From positions 75,545,955 to 75,609,954 of the forward strand of contig NW_026262581.1 of NCBI RefSeq assembly GCF_021869535.1: a stretch of 64,000 bases of DNA, given 5' to 3'. Each line of letters starts with the position of its first letter. Within the stretch, counting starts at the first letter, position 1. Shown here one piece after another: positions 33,840-45,751 of the stretch. The position numbers and the translations under genes are program-made. This DNA comes from Mytilus californianus (lineage: Eukaryota > Mollusca > Bivalvia > Mytilida > Mytilidae). The notes beneath the pieces are model-generated. The model had not been told where the DNA came from and made no database searches. It saw nothing but the letters and a program-made list of their open reading frames with translations.

Positions 33840-35900
33840 ACATAAGCTGTACAGAGAATGAAGCTTTGGAGTTTTGAATGGGGTAGTGAATAAAGCTTCG
33901 TGCGAAGGTGATGAATACCAAACGGCAGAAGGTCATTAATAGACATTTTTAAAAACTATTCGATACCGACGCTACACCTATGCCTATGCCTACAGGTAAC
34001 TTTTTTGAGAAATGGTCATCTCAATGTGTACAACGACCACAGGCATTTATATTATGTTTTTTTTTCGAATTTACATTTCAAATACTGTATAAAACATATA
34101 CTTTGAATGATTTGCTTCTTTATTGACTCTGTTTAGTAGCTGATAATTGAACGATCTTAATATTGTACTTTATAAAAAGGGAGGGTGTGTGTTAATTAGT
34201 AAAACTTTAATTAGAAACAGGAACGTGTAAAGAATTTTATAGCGTGAAACATAACGTATAAATATATAGATGCTATTATTAGTTATCTTGTTGTAATCAG
34301 GGGTTACAGAATTTTACATTGGTGTTAAAATGCATTGTAAAAATCCGTACACCCCTGAGTACAGCAATAAAACGAATGTATTTCTTATGAAACGTTCTTT
34401 CACTAATTTTTATATCTGAGTGTAAAGTTGAAAAATTCTAATGAAGAACTTCCACTTCACATTTCAACACCGTTGTTGATGCGTTGTCAAATATAACCTT
34501 ATATGTATATATATATATTTTTTTTAAATTTTGTCAAAACCTTATTTTTGTCTTAAGTTTTGGCAAATTTTATTTTTTGTAATTTTGGCATTTCTTTTTT
34601 ACTTTTAGCATTTTTTTTTCCGTTTCTGAATAAAAAAATTATATAAGAAAAATTACAGAATATACTTTATTTTATCTCTGCAGCCAAGTTTTACGAGATC
34701 ATTCATTCAGTATGTATCAACATTTTGATACGATCCCATTATTTTTGTAGTCAGTGTAGGTATCGATGTCGGTGTAAGTGTCTGTGTAGGCGACTTTTCG
34801 AAATGTGTAGTAGAGATATGACTGAGAGTAGGTGATGTAAAATGACGATGACAAAATGCATTACAAGCATATCAAATTTATGTAAACAATTAAAGCTGTT
34901 AATCGTTGATTCGTGTTGATGAGAAAAATGAAAACATATACATATAAATACAGTTCTTACCATACAACCAGTTTCAAGGTGCGTTTAATTGTACATTTGA
35001 AGCATTATTAATTTTCCCTAGATGTTAAACACCTAAGTTTCCGGGCACGCCAGTCCTCTCATGGTCACGGAAAACTGTACATGTAAAATAATATGTCTAT
35101 GTGCATATATCGACTAAATTAAGTTTCTTTCCTCAGTTGAATCGAAAATCAGAATATATTTACAAAATGAATATCTGTTCAAACATTACGTAACATTAAT
35201 GGTGCTAAGACTTGAATGAGGTAGTGAATAAAGCTTCCTGTGAATGTAATGAATACCTCACGGCTTTTGTATTAATGACAGAAGTTCATTAATAGAGACA
35301 TCACGAGAGTAACTGGTGTATAATGTCGATGACAAAATGCATTATAGAAGCATGTCACATGTAAATTTATATAAATAAACTCATTATAGATACCAGGCTT
35401 AAAAATTTTTACGCCAGACGCACGTTTAGTCTACAAAAGACTCATCAGTGACGCTCGAATCAAAAAAGTTAAAAAGGCAAAATAAAGTACAATATTGAAG
35501 AGCATTGAGGACCCAAAATTCAGAAAGCTTTTGACAAATACAGAGAAGTTAATCTACTTCTACGGTAGAAAATCCTTAGTATTTCGAAAAAAAAACAAAG
35601 TTTTGTAAGCGGTTAATTTATAATTATGAACATATCAATGATCATTAATTCATGTCCAAACAGAAGTGCTGAATAGTTAATGCTGGTAATCGTTGATACA
35701 TGTTTAGAAGCATTAATAATTTCCCTAGATGTTTAACATCTAAGTTTCCCGGCACGCTAGTCCGCTCATGCTCACAACAACTGCATGAACTGTATAATTG
35801 AAATTATGTGTCTATGTGCATATATATCGATTAAAAATTTATTTTTTTTTTTTGGTTGAAACGGTAACCAAAATATATTTACAATCATGAATATCCGTTA
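33840..35900. repeat. Local degenerate duplications within the older Shisa-like unit
   Basis: GTAGTGAATAAAGCTTC with GTGATGAATACC recurs at 33880 and 35220. CGATGACAAAATGCATTA recurs at 34848 and 35330. GAAGCATTA with CCCTAGATGTTWAACAYCTA and AGTTTCC recurs at 34998 and 35706. The third block also has a counterpart at 41115 in unit A and its copies in B and C. Confidence 0.6.
35380..35620 (-). repeat. Interspersed mussel repeat (GACGCTCGAATC family), copy 2
   Basis: GACTCATCAGTGACGCTCGA, then AAAAGGCAAAATAAAGTAC and a CCTTAGTATTTCG end. It sits inside the second copy of the local duplication. Confidence 0.75.
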
Positions 35901-35919
35901 AAAAATAACATACCATTAA

Positions 35920-36240
35920 CGATGTCAACTTCACTGCACCGGGTACGCATTTCGACGATTAATGTATTTCCCCCCATATTTATGAAAAACTCAAAACCTA
36001 ATACAAACGATGCAGAGCCAATAAAACAAAAAAAAAGATTCAAAAGTAGAGCTAAACCCGGGCTAAGAATCAGAGCTATGCACACGGGATATACATTATA
36101 TGCAACACATTTCAATAAAACATATATATCCGTAAGTTCACTATTATACTGGTTACTGGGATTGGCGTGACCCTTAGACACTTACAGTCCAGTGGTAATA
36201 ATTACATAAACGGCACCAATTGTATTGCACCAGAACTGCA
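35920..36240 (-). repeat. Mussel repeat fragment giving a spurious hydrophobic ORF
   Basis: On minus, GTTTGTATTAGGTTTTGAG matches the 12540-12570 region, and TCGAAATGCGTACCCGGTGC is a phrase I recall from common bivalve repeats. The 98-residue ORF at 35885-36181 looks membrane-like, but it is composed of this repeat. Confidence 0.55.
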
Positions 36241-37084
36241 TTATGACCTACATCTTGAACATTATAAGTTAAGGTATCGTTTGATCTAACCCTTTCACCC
36301 CACTAATTATTTTCTTTCAAAGAATATTTTCAATATCGGCTTAAGCTGTAATAATCACAAATATATTATAAAAAAATTGTAAACTTACACCTCTCTTTTT
36401 TTCAAATGAATTCTTCATAAAACGTGTTACTGCTAGCTTTAGTTTTGTTAAATGTCAGATTACGTAATTCAACAAGTAGAAAATTGTTATCATAAGTCGT
36501 AAATTTGTATTTTATAGTGCAGTACTGGTTAATTGCTTTACAGTACATTTTGAACAATTTAAACACATTAGAAGTAAAATGGAGGCATCTGTCATGATAT
36601 TTGCGGTACACATTCCGCTCGAATAACGATTACGAGAAACTTTTCTCCATTTGACGTGCACCATAATAAAATAACAGTAGAGGAATTGTCGGGAAATATA
36701 ATATTTATAGTTGCTTCTGCGCATTTGTATTTAAGTATGTTCATTGATGGTCTATGGTTATATTTTGTATAAATATGAATTCTTCTTTAAATTTTCGAAA
36801 CCTTTTAAAAAAAAAACACAATAACTCCCTACTGTACTATCGATAGACACACACAAACACACGATTTCAATGTAGCATGATAAAATATATAGACTTCATT
36901 GGTTGAAAACTGGTGAAATGATATATAAATTCAAATTCATATCAAACTTACTAATCTATAAATGTTTTTTCCAATAGTCATTTCATCTAGAATTAAGAGA
37001 CAAGAGGAAGATTTCTTCAGTTTAAAAAAAAATGGTTTTGTCATCGGTTCCCGGTTGTTTTGTTTCCAGTTACACCATTGATAT

Positions 37085-37859
37085 CTACCGCTCTTTCTTA
37101 CATCTAATAAAAAGTGTCAGAATTACTATGACAAACAACAAGATTGTAAGCGATCCAGTAAGGGTTCCTTTTATCTCACCGCGAAACCTTAAATGAGTGA
37201 TGATAGATTAACCTTAGGTTCTTTCTTGTTCAATTTGAATGACATTTTTACTATGAGATACAGAAACATCTGCGGTTTCTTGCAATAATTTGCGAAATAT
37301 TTATTTGAATTACACTCTTGAAGAAATATTTATTCTAAGACAAATCTGACTTTCTACTAGAAAGTGATATATGGGTATATAGCATATGTAGGGAACGTAT
37401 TCAAATGTGTATTAAGATAATGATTTCTAAGTTCTGACATAATATACAAAATATTTTATATTTACCACAAAAAAATGTACACATAATATTTATTAAATCA
37501 ACAGTAACAATTTCATAAATATCGAACCCGAAATGTTTTTGGCAATTATCTAAAAAAAAAATGTGTTTGTATGCGAAATTTACAGGATAATTTTTTGAGA
37601 ATAAAACACTTTTGGCCTCTTCCTATACTAGGCCTATTCTAACCTATTGTGAAGCTGATAAATGAAGACGATTTGTTATTGGTTTAAAACATGAAGAAAC
37701 CGACTTAACATTATCTCTTCTCCCACCAATTATTCTATATCCTACGCATCATTCGTCTTCAGGACAACAACTGTTTCCACAGCAACCAACTGGACAAGGT
37801 TGTACAATTATATAGTTTTCGAGATAGCATCTAATCATTAGATAATGTACAGCAATGGA
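37085..37859 (-). pseudogene. Shisa-like exons in unit A: six-cysteine and transmembrane exons, broken junction
   Basis: The cysteine exon region (37859-37749) reads IRCYLENYIIVQPCPVGCCG then NSCCPEDE and ends in TGA. The GTAAGT donor of the 32.1-kb copy is ATGCGT here, so the homologous splice is lost. The transmembrane exon is still present at 37187-37085, behind a weaker acceptor (ATTTAAG), with TGSLTILLFVIVILTLFIR then CKKER and TAG. All six cysteines and the LTGSLT core match the older copy while other positions changed, so the segments were once under protein constraint. As it stands the unit could make at most a truncated cysteine peptide. Confidence 0.6.
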
Positions 37860-39775
37860 TCATGGAATTATTATGGAAGGACAAATTAACTACGTTATCC
37901 TTGTTTTCAGTATTTGCGAACATTCAGTGATACAAAATTAAATACAGTATACAGTTTACATTGCTGAGTTTATTTTCAATAGTATCGATATTATTTAGAT
38001 TACCCAACTTTGGTTTGGTTTGTTTTTAGTTTTACGTTTGTATTGTTTTTTTACTCCTGAGATGGAGGGGAGAAAATTGAGTCCTCACAAAACTAGTATA
38101 CCTGATGAGGTATATCCGTTTAAATCAGATCTGGATTCTAGAAAATTCAAAATGTCTTCTTTGAAATATTCATTCACATTCTTCGTAATTTGGCAGTTAC
38201 ATCAAACTTTTTATTTTTCTACAAAATCGGAAGTATGTATACAAATTCTTTGTTTTAGATCTGTAAATTTACCAATTGTGTCTTCTTGCCGATTGTGTCA
38301 TTTTGATTAAGTGTGTATTCGGACACCAATATTTTTATAGTGTTGTTTCTATTTTATCGATTTTTACTTTATCGAGAAAGTGTATACTATACGGTATATG
38401 TACTGTCAACGACAACAATTTCTTTTTGCGTACGTCATTTTCAAATGTGCACCTTTTTTGTTGGAGTCTTTGTTAGATTGATTTGAATGTTTGTTTGAAT
38501 TTTTCAGTCAGTTAGGTTTTATGTATGTGATGTATGTTTACACAGTTTTTGCTGCTGGATCCCAATTATTGTCACTTTAACATATTATGCCTGTTTGGGT
38601 TGCTCGGCCAGTTTTGTCAATATAACAGACCTATAAACAACTGGCATACGCGTGGAGGGTTTAGCTAGCTACTACTCGTTGGATCCGTCTTGCTTCTTCT
38701 CAGTTGGCAAGGGCCTTGGTAATTGGGGGTAACGTAACACTTCTTGTGATTGAATATAAAAGAGTAAATTATTTGTATACTTCTGTAAACGGACAATTTT
38801 TTTAATTATTTTGAATCATTAGAAGTATAATATGCAAATACTGTTATGTTGTCTTAGGGACCGTTCAATATTTACCAAATGGATGGGCCGGTGCATTCTT
38901 AATATTATTATATTAAAAAAATTAATGCCCATCCTTTTAAATTCTGCAAAAAAGTCCTTGCCCATCTAAAATTTTTCTATTTTAATATTTGCATGTTTAT
39001 GTCTGGAAATCAAAGAATAGACTTTGGTGTATAAATACAAAATTCAAAATGTGCTAGTTTATTCCACATATATATATATTTATGTGTGTATCAGAAATAT
39101 ACATTTTATTAATTTTAAAACCAGTTTGAATATACATGTATAGATTTGATTTTATATGTGCAGCCTCAGATACAATATCACAATTAAATTTCAAGACATA
39201 AGTAATAGCATACTATATCAGCCAGCCTTTCATAGAGGCTTAAGAAGTGCTAACAATATTCATGCAAGTCATAAAACATATGAAGAAATATTAACCATAC
39301 TTATTATTATTATTAAATGAACTTAGTTTATATTTTTCTGAAATCTGAGGTCATCTTAAATTTGAAACAGTTTAATGTATCTCTTTTTACGTCTTTGTTC
39401 TATTAAATAATTGAGGGTGACCACTTTTTTTCTCTTTTGTGACCATATGCATAACTATTTATTCAAACTATTGTTAACAATCAAAAAAATATTAACTAAC
39501 TCTCCAATTTGTATACAATTTTCAAAATACCATATTAATTTAAAATAAAGGAATAATTCAAATTAAGGGACAATAACTCTTAGACTAGTAAACATTTTAC
39601 CATATGCTGAATTAACAATTATTGTCTTAATAATAGAGCATGCTTATATTTCAAATATACAATGTCCTTTTATCTTTTCTACTTTTCAAGAAAGAAATTA
39701 TGGTCTTTTTAAAGCAATTTAGGCAGACATGTTTTTGACTTTGATGCAGCTTTTTTTTACCTATTAATTAAATCC

Positions 39776-39926
39776 CAAAGGCAAATTTAGGGGGGTGCAG
39801 GGGGCCCGGGCCCCACTTTTTGTGGGAAAAATTTAGTTGCTTATATAGGAAATCACGACTGGAGCGGGCCCCCTCTTAGGCAGTCAATGGGCCCCCCTCT
39901 TATGAAAATTTCTGGATCCGCCACTG
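39776..39926. mobile_element. Nested 151-bp MITE (hAT-like end)
   Basis: The right end, read inverted, is CAGTGGCGGATCCAGAAATT, a terminus I recall from hAT-type MITEs in many animals. The left end CAAAGGCAAATTTAG matches it at about 10 of 15 positions, differing mostly by transitions. AATCC flanks both sides (39771 and 39927). The interior is rich in GGGCCC. It is nested in the Harbinger-like element. Confidence 0.5.
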
Positions 39927-39934
39927 AATCCCTA

Positions 39935-40720
39935 AATTTGTCAGCAATACATGTACACCGAACTACCAAACAACCTGGCATTCTGTAAGATCAAAATATA
40001 AATGAGATGGCTGTAGAGTTTTACGAAAATCAAGTTGATTTGGAAACGTTACACCAATTTTGAAAGATGACTATCTGAATTTAGCCTAAACTGAAAATTG
40101 TAGCTTTTTTAACCTATTAACTAAATCCATAAAAATGACAGCAATACACCAAAGTACCAAACAACCTGGCATTCTGTAAGATCAATATGTTAATGAGATA
40201 GTTGTAGAGTAATATAAAAATCCAAGTTGATTTGAAAATGTTATAAATTTTTTTAAAGCTGACTATCTGGAATTAACCTAAACTGAAAATTTAAGCTTTT
40301 TTTTAACCTATTTATTAAATCTATAAAAATGACAGCAATACACTAAACTCCCAAACAACCTGGCATTCTGTAAGATCAATATATGAATGAGATAGGTTTA
40401 GAGTTTTATGAAAATCCAAGTTGAATTGAAAAAGTTATAAAAAAGTTTAAAGGTGACTATCTGAATTTTGCCTAAACTGAAAAATTTAGCTTTTTTTTCT
40501 TACTTATTAATAAAATCCATAAATTTGACAGCAATACACCAAACTATCAATCAACCTGGTATTCTTTAAGGTCAAAATACAATTGATATGAAAATCCAAG
40601 TGGTTTTGAAAATTTATATAAACTTTTAAAAGTGACTATCTGAAATTAGTCCGAATAAAAAATTCTAGCTTTTGTATTCTTTAATTAAATCCTTAAAATT
40701 GACAGAAATGAACCAAGCTA
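39935..40720. repeat. About four tandem 190-bp units inside the Harbinger-like element
   Basis: GACAGCAATACACCAAACTA, AACCTGGCATTCTGTAAGAT, AAAATCCAAGTTGATTT and GTGACTATCTGAATT recur in order. Unit starts are near 39945, 40139, 40331, 40529 and 40701. Confidence 0.85.
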
Positions 40721-41561
40721 CCAGTTTGTTGAGACCATGTCTTTTATATTTATATCTGCAAAAGAAATGTCCTACACACTGATAAAATTGATAGCAAAAT
40801 TTTCCCTGTAAAATAAGTTCTGGCCCATCCACCATACATGTAAAAAAAAGTTCTCGCCCATCCAAATATTTCCACAAAAAAGTGCTTGCCTCGCCCCATT
40901 TTGCACCGGACCATTCATCTGATAAATATTGAACGCTCCCTTACTCTCAATATTCTTCTAGAAAAATCATTTGAAGGATGTCACAGTTGAATCGATATCA
41001 ATAATAAAGATGTTATCATTGCTGCATACCGATGAAAAATTGAAAAACAAAATATGTACAGATCTTAAAGTTCTTACCATTCAACATTTTTTACAGTGTA
41101 ACTGAAGGTCCTTTAGAAGCATTATTCATTTCCCCTATATTTCCATTGTCGTTTATGTATTTCAAGTCTTCTAGCAAGTTAGTCTACTCACAGTTACGGA
41201 AACTTCAAATGTAAAATACAGTGCATTTGTGCATACACAGTTTCGGTCGACTTACTTATTACTTCTCTTATACATCATATTTATAATTGTTTATACACCA
41301 TATTTATAATTGTTGAATATTATGGTGTTGAGTGAATACCAGGAAATAATTGTCGATTATAATAACACTTTTCCTTTTTTCACGGAAGAATAATATACTT
41401 ACAAAAAAAGGATATCTGTTGAAAGTTTTAACATTATTATTTTAGGTCGCAATATCGTTGAATCAATCGTTCCAAACCCTGTCACCTCATTCAGGATTTT
41501 TCTTCTAAAAGATTAATTTCAATCTCTATTTTAGCTTGAATATTTTTAAATAAAATATATA

Positions 41562-41742
41562 TAGGAAGATGTGGTATGAGTGCCAATGAGACAACTCTCC
41601 ATCCAAGTAACAATTTATGAAAGTAAACCATTATAGGTCAAGGTACGGCCTTCAACACGGAGCATTGGCTCACACCGAACAGCAAGCTATAAAGGGCCCC
41701 CAAAAATTACTAGTGTGAAACCATTCAAACGGGAAAACCAAT
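41562..41742 (-). mobile_element. Truncated M3 retroposon-like insertion, unit A only
   Basis: About 181 bp beginning TATATATAGGAAGATGTGGT on plus and stopping at GGGAAAACCAA. Units B (about 49483) and C run AAATAAAATGTACATAAATG without it, so it post-dates the split of A from B and C. On minus it has a TATATATA tail and a truncated head relative to the copy at 12176. Confidence 0.75.
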
Positions 41743-42759
41743 GTACATAAATGTAAACTTACATATCTCCACTTTCTAAAATAATCTACTTACAGTTAAC
41801 TTTTATTTTGTTAAAATGTCACGTAACGTACACGTAGACGAAACAAATTGTTATAATTAGTTAAAATCACACATTTAGCATTCCTACTTAATGATTGTAA
41901 TGTTTAAAAACTAAAACAAATTAAAGAGTAGTTAATGGGGTTTTTTTTTGTTAAACTTCTGGCGGTAAATATTTTACTCGAGTAACGGTATTGTTTCTCC
42001 ATTTAACATGCCATATAACAAAAATTACAGTTGATAATTTTAAGGACAATGACCGATTTATATCGGCTCCTTTGTATTATTATTTCACTTATAGTTCATA
42101 TAGTACCTATGATGAGATTTTGTACAAATATAAATTTCAATTTGGGAAATTACGAAAATTCAGTTTTCCTACCATGTTGGAAAATTTAGTTTTCTAATTG
42201 TTGCAAAGGTATAATCTTTCGAAAAAATTAAAGCACGACTTGGAATCTCCTTAATTTCTATTAAATGCTGAGTTTACGAAAATCCTGAGGTAGGATCAAG
42301 GTAGGGTTTTTAACCCTTTATTTCAAATCAAAAAGTGAAAAATCTGAGAATAACACGCTATGCTAATTTGACTAAACGCGATTTGAAAACGCTTGTAATG
42401 CAATCTGTCACTTTTACGGTGAGAATGAGTTTTTTCCAAAACAAAACAAAAAAAAAAGATATATTTTCTGTTATTGATGACCTAATTAATTATGAAATCC
42501 ACTGATGTCGTTATTTGCTGTCAGAAATTAACTTAAACACAGCTTTTGTGAAGAATGTAACAATAACATAAAAATATACATACTATCGAGAGAATGTTGC
42601 GATAATCATGCGCATTTTGCGACTATCAGATGTCGTTAAGAGTTCAGTGTTCTTTTAATCAAACACTAGTTTGAACATAAATCGAATGACGTGGATAATA
42701 TCATTGATATGGTCATAATTAGAAATTAACTGATTATAAAACTTTAGTTTTTCGAATTA

Positions 42760-42915
42760 CTAAGGATAATCTACCCCAGGAATAGACTACCTTAGCTGTA
42801 TTTGGCAAAACCTTTCGGAATATAACTTTAATTCGAGCTTCACTGACTGATGAGACTATACGCGCGTATGGCGTACAAAATTTAAATCATGGCATCTATG
42901 ATGAGTTTATTCCCC
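42760..42915 (+). repeat. Interspersed mussel repeat shared by all three units
   Basis: CTACCCCAGGAATAGACTAC, GTATTTGGCAAAACCTTTCG and TACGCGCGTATGGCGTACAA. Counterparts lie at about 50485-50630 in B and 58470-58620 in C. It is the reverse of the family at 31075 and 35380. Confidence 0.75.
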
Positions 42916-43280
42916 AAATGATAAAAATATTAGGATGTAATAAAAAGACAACAATTGTCTGAGGTTTCGGACTTGGAACAGGACATGCTAAAGTGGTGGA
43001 GCTAACCTTGTTTTTAGTTGTAAAGTTCATATTTTAATTCCGATCAATTGAAAAACAAAAGGAATATCAAAGCACATACAATAAAGCTCTAAACTCTCAA
43101 ATAAAAGTATAACAGATCACCAAAAAAAAAACCACAAGTATAACCGTAACTTATAATCTATACTTATTTCCAAACTAGTGAGAATTTTATTATATAAAAC
43201 CGTTCACCAAATGATAAGTGGTATTCTAAAATTTTGGCAAAGCATTAAACTGACAACAATGTGCATAACCGCATAGTGAG

Positions 43281-43902
43281 CTATATAAAAATAAGATGTG
43301 GTATGATTGCCAATGAGACAAATATCAACAAGAGACCAAATCAGATAGAAGAACAACATTTATTTCTTCGATTTTGTTTAATTCTGCATAAAAGCTGTGT
43401 AAAAGATATCATATGTCTTGTCACTGGAACATACAGGTCGTTTTCAACAGAAAATATAGAACTTAACGTATTGAAATCAGTATAATAAGGTCGTCGAGGA
43501 CAGAAAATATATCTGCTTTTGTAGGGAAAAAAGAATTCTGACCGTAAAATTGAAAGATTGACAATCGCTTTACAATTTTTTCTGAAGCCTACTAAGCATG
43601 TGCGTTGAGGAGTAGTTTTCAAACAGTAAAGTTCAGCAACGAAATTTGTTCTTCGCTCTTCTTTTCAGATTGAGGTTCTTAGTCTTCCTGAATATTATTG
43701 AAACATAACCATCAACACAGCTATGATACTGAAGAAGTACGGAAGGAGGATGTATGATAAGATCCTTACATTTTATTTGGCAATGAAGCTACTTAAAAGT
43801 AAAAAAAGGTCTTCAACCCTTCCAAAAGTATCCATGTACTTAGGACTCTGTTAGATAATTGTCTTATTGACAATCATACCACATCTTTTTATTTTTATAT
43901 AG
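43281..43902. mobile_element. Composite element with 40-bp inverted ends, present in A, B and C
   Basis: CTATATAAAAATAAGATGTG and GTATGATTGCCAATGAGACA (43281-43320) are inverted at 43860-43902 with one 4-base gap. The interior of about 540 bp is AT-rich with no convincing gene. Matching pairs occur in B (from about 50989) and C (from about 58994). The arm is a phrase I recall from a very abundant mussel repeat. Confidence 0.65.
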
Positions 43903-45751
43903 TTCTACTGACAAAAGACGATATAGCCATGACATTAAAAAACAGAAATGTCAGTTGAGATGTTACAAATGACCTCAAAAATGATTCAATTGACCTTAAA
44001 TGGCCGTTTTGCACAATAATTTAGCAAACTTTAGTACTGACACCACCACTATTGTACAGTTTTATTTCATTACTGCATCATTAAAATTTGTATGAATAAA
44101 ATTGAGTTTACTCCCTGGAAGCAGGTGCGTTAAGGTTGGTGTTAATAATAGACACAAGACATGCATAGGTTGACACCAGTGTTAATGTTATTGCTATTGT
44201 TGATGGGCACTGATTTTTGAACTTGTCAGACATTTCTGTTATAACCCTTCGATGTAAATTTAATATATATCTGGCAAGAATTGTACACATGAGAGCACTT
44301 AAAATGAAATTCTCCATATAATTAATATTTCCAAGGTGTGTAACTCTCTAAGAAAAATGATCGGAACTGATTTTAGAAAAGGTCTGAGACATTGCTGATT
44401 TAAACTTCTGATATAAATTTCATAATAATCTGGCAAGAACTGTACACATGAGAGCACTTACAATGGAATTTTCAGTATTATTAATATTTCCAAGGGGCGT
44501 AACTCTTTTAAAATCAAAGCATCGTCTCTGCTGTGATCCAGCCATTTTTTCTGATCTCATTTTCAATATAAAAATATTTATACATGCTCCTGTAAGACAT
44601 CTAGAGACAACCATCACAACTTTGGATAAGTGATTTTGGCCCTAATTGTTAATTTGTGTTCAATAGAAAAAAAACCAAGGAACAATCTAATATGATGTTT
44701 AAAAAAAAAGACAACACAAGGATTGAATGTAGCACTTCATCATTTTCATCATTATTTTTATTTTTTTAAACAGAGGTATGCATTTTTCTACCTGATCTTA
44801 TGATCATTTATTGATTTTTTATAACAATTATGACACTGAAGATGAATGGTTTTATTTCATTTCCATAATCTTACTCAAAAAATTGTGTTCAATTGCCCAA
44901 AGGTGGAGAACGTCTCAATTGTCATACAAATTCTTTTGCTATTTCAATTTTTAGAAGGTGTACTGATTTCTAATATTTTCTTTTTATTCAATTGATTTTT
45001 TTTTGCATGATTGGAAATAGAAATCTTCAAAGGAAGGTGTAGTATATTTGTTATTGAAGTTTAACTTAATAATTTCAGAAAAGAGGCATTGGGAATTTAT
45101 TTAAATTGGTTTTCATTCTTCTTTGAGAAAAAATATTTCCTGTATTCAAATATACATATACAAATACCTTACACTGTTAAACAGCAATATAATGCATGAG
45201 GAATAAACAAATAAATTTTATTGCAGAAAATCTCCGGGTTAGAGTTAAGCAATTTTGTTTATTGTTTCTAGCTCAGTAGTAATAATTGTAACGTAAAATT
45301 ACTAAAATTATTGACTAATATCAGATGATAATAACACTGATTTTACAAGTAAGATAGACCCTGCTTTCATTTTTTTCATACATATTTTGTTTTTTGTCTT
45401 TTCTTTGCAAAAAAATGCATCTTTTTTATCCTTAATTATTCTCTCTGAGAGATAATTTGCTAAATAACTTTATGTAGTGTAGAACAAAAGTGATTATAGG
45501 TATACTATTGAGGTCAATATTATTGTGTATTCAATTATGTAATACAAGATATATCAACTGTGATGTCAATTTAGATTGGCATTAAAGTGGAGGGGATTCC
45601 AATTAATACTCCACCTTTTTTGGTGAAATTATTTGTTAACAATGACAGTTGTCAATCAGTTCTCTTGTTTGCCTAAGAAAAGAATTGGAATAATAGCATT
45701 TCAAAAAAGTGTGGGAATCAACTTTGATATCAGTACACATCTTGTACTCAC

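Larger units (their letters stand above)
38857..40940. mobile_element. 2,084-bp non-autonomous PIF/Harbinger-like element
   Basis: Terminal inverted repeats of about 40 bp: left GGGACCGTTCAATATTTACC, continuing through GGGCCGGTGCA. The right end, inverted, gives GGGAGCGTTCAATATTTATC and GGTCCGGTGCA. It is flanked by TTA on both sides (38854-38856 and 40941-40943). Units B (about 48870) and C show the uninterrupted site GTCTTACT, so this is a real insertion with a 3-bp TTA target duplication, typical of PIF/Harbinger elements. No transposase ORF is present. The interior holds about four 190-bp tandem units and a nested 151-bp element. Confidence 0.8.

Noticed and set aside
35885-36181. 98-codon minus ORF with two hydrophobic stretches and a GTATGT donor-like end
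   Set aside because: Segments match other interspersed mussel repeats in the window (12540-12570) and the ORF is not kept in units A-C.
38020-38310. ORF containing EGRKLSPHKTSIPDEVYPFK, repeated in B (48003) and C (55596)
   Set aside because: Conserved only because the units are recent duplicates. Changes between copies hit amino acids freely, the ends differ, and there is no domain or splice support.
41991-42197. Signal-peptide-like ORF in the three units (49766 in B and 57737 in C; MTDLYRLLCIIILLIVP)
   Set aside because: Similarity reflects duplication. The ORF ends soon after, has no acceptor-donor context that joins to the cysteine exon, and is short.
43341-43622. 93-codon minus ORF repeated in all three units
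   Set aside because: It lies inside the composite inverted-repeat element; the start differs between copies and no domain is visible.
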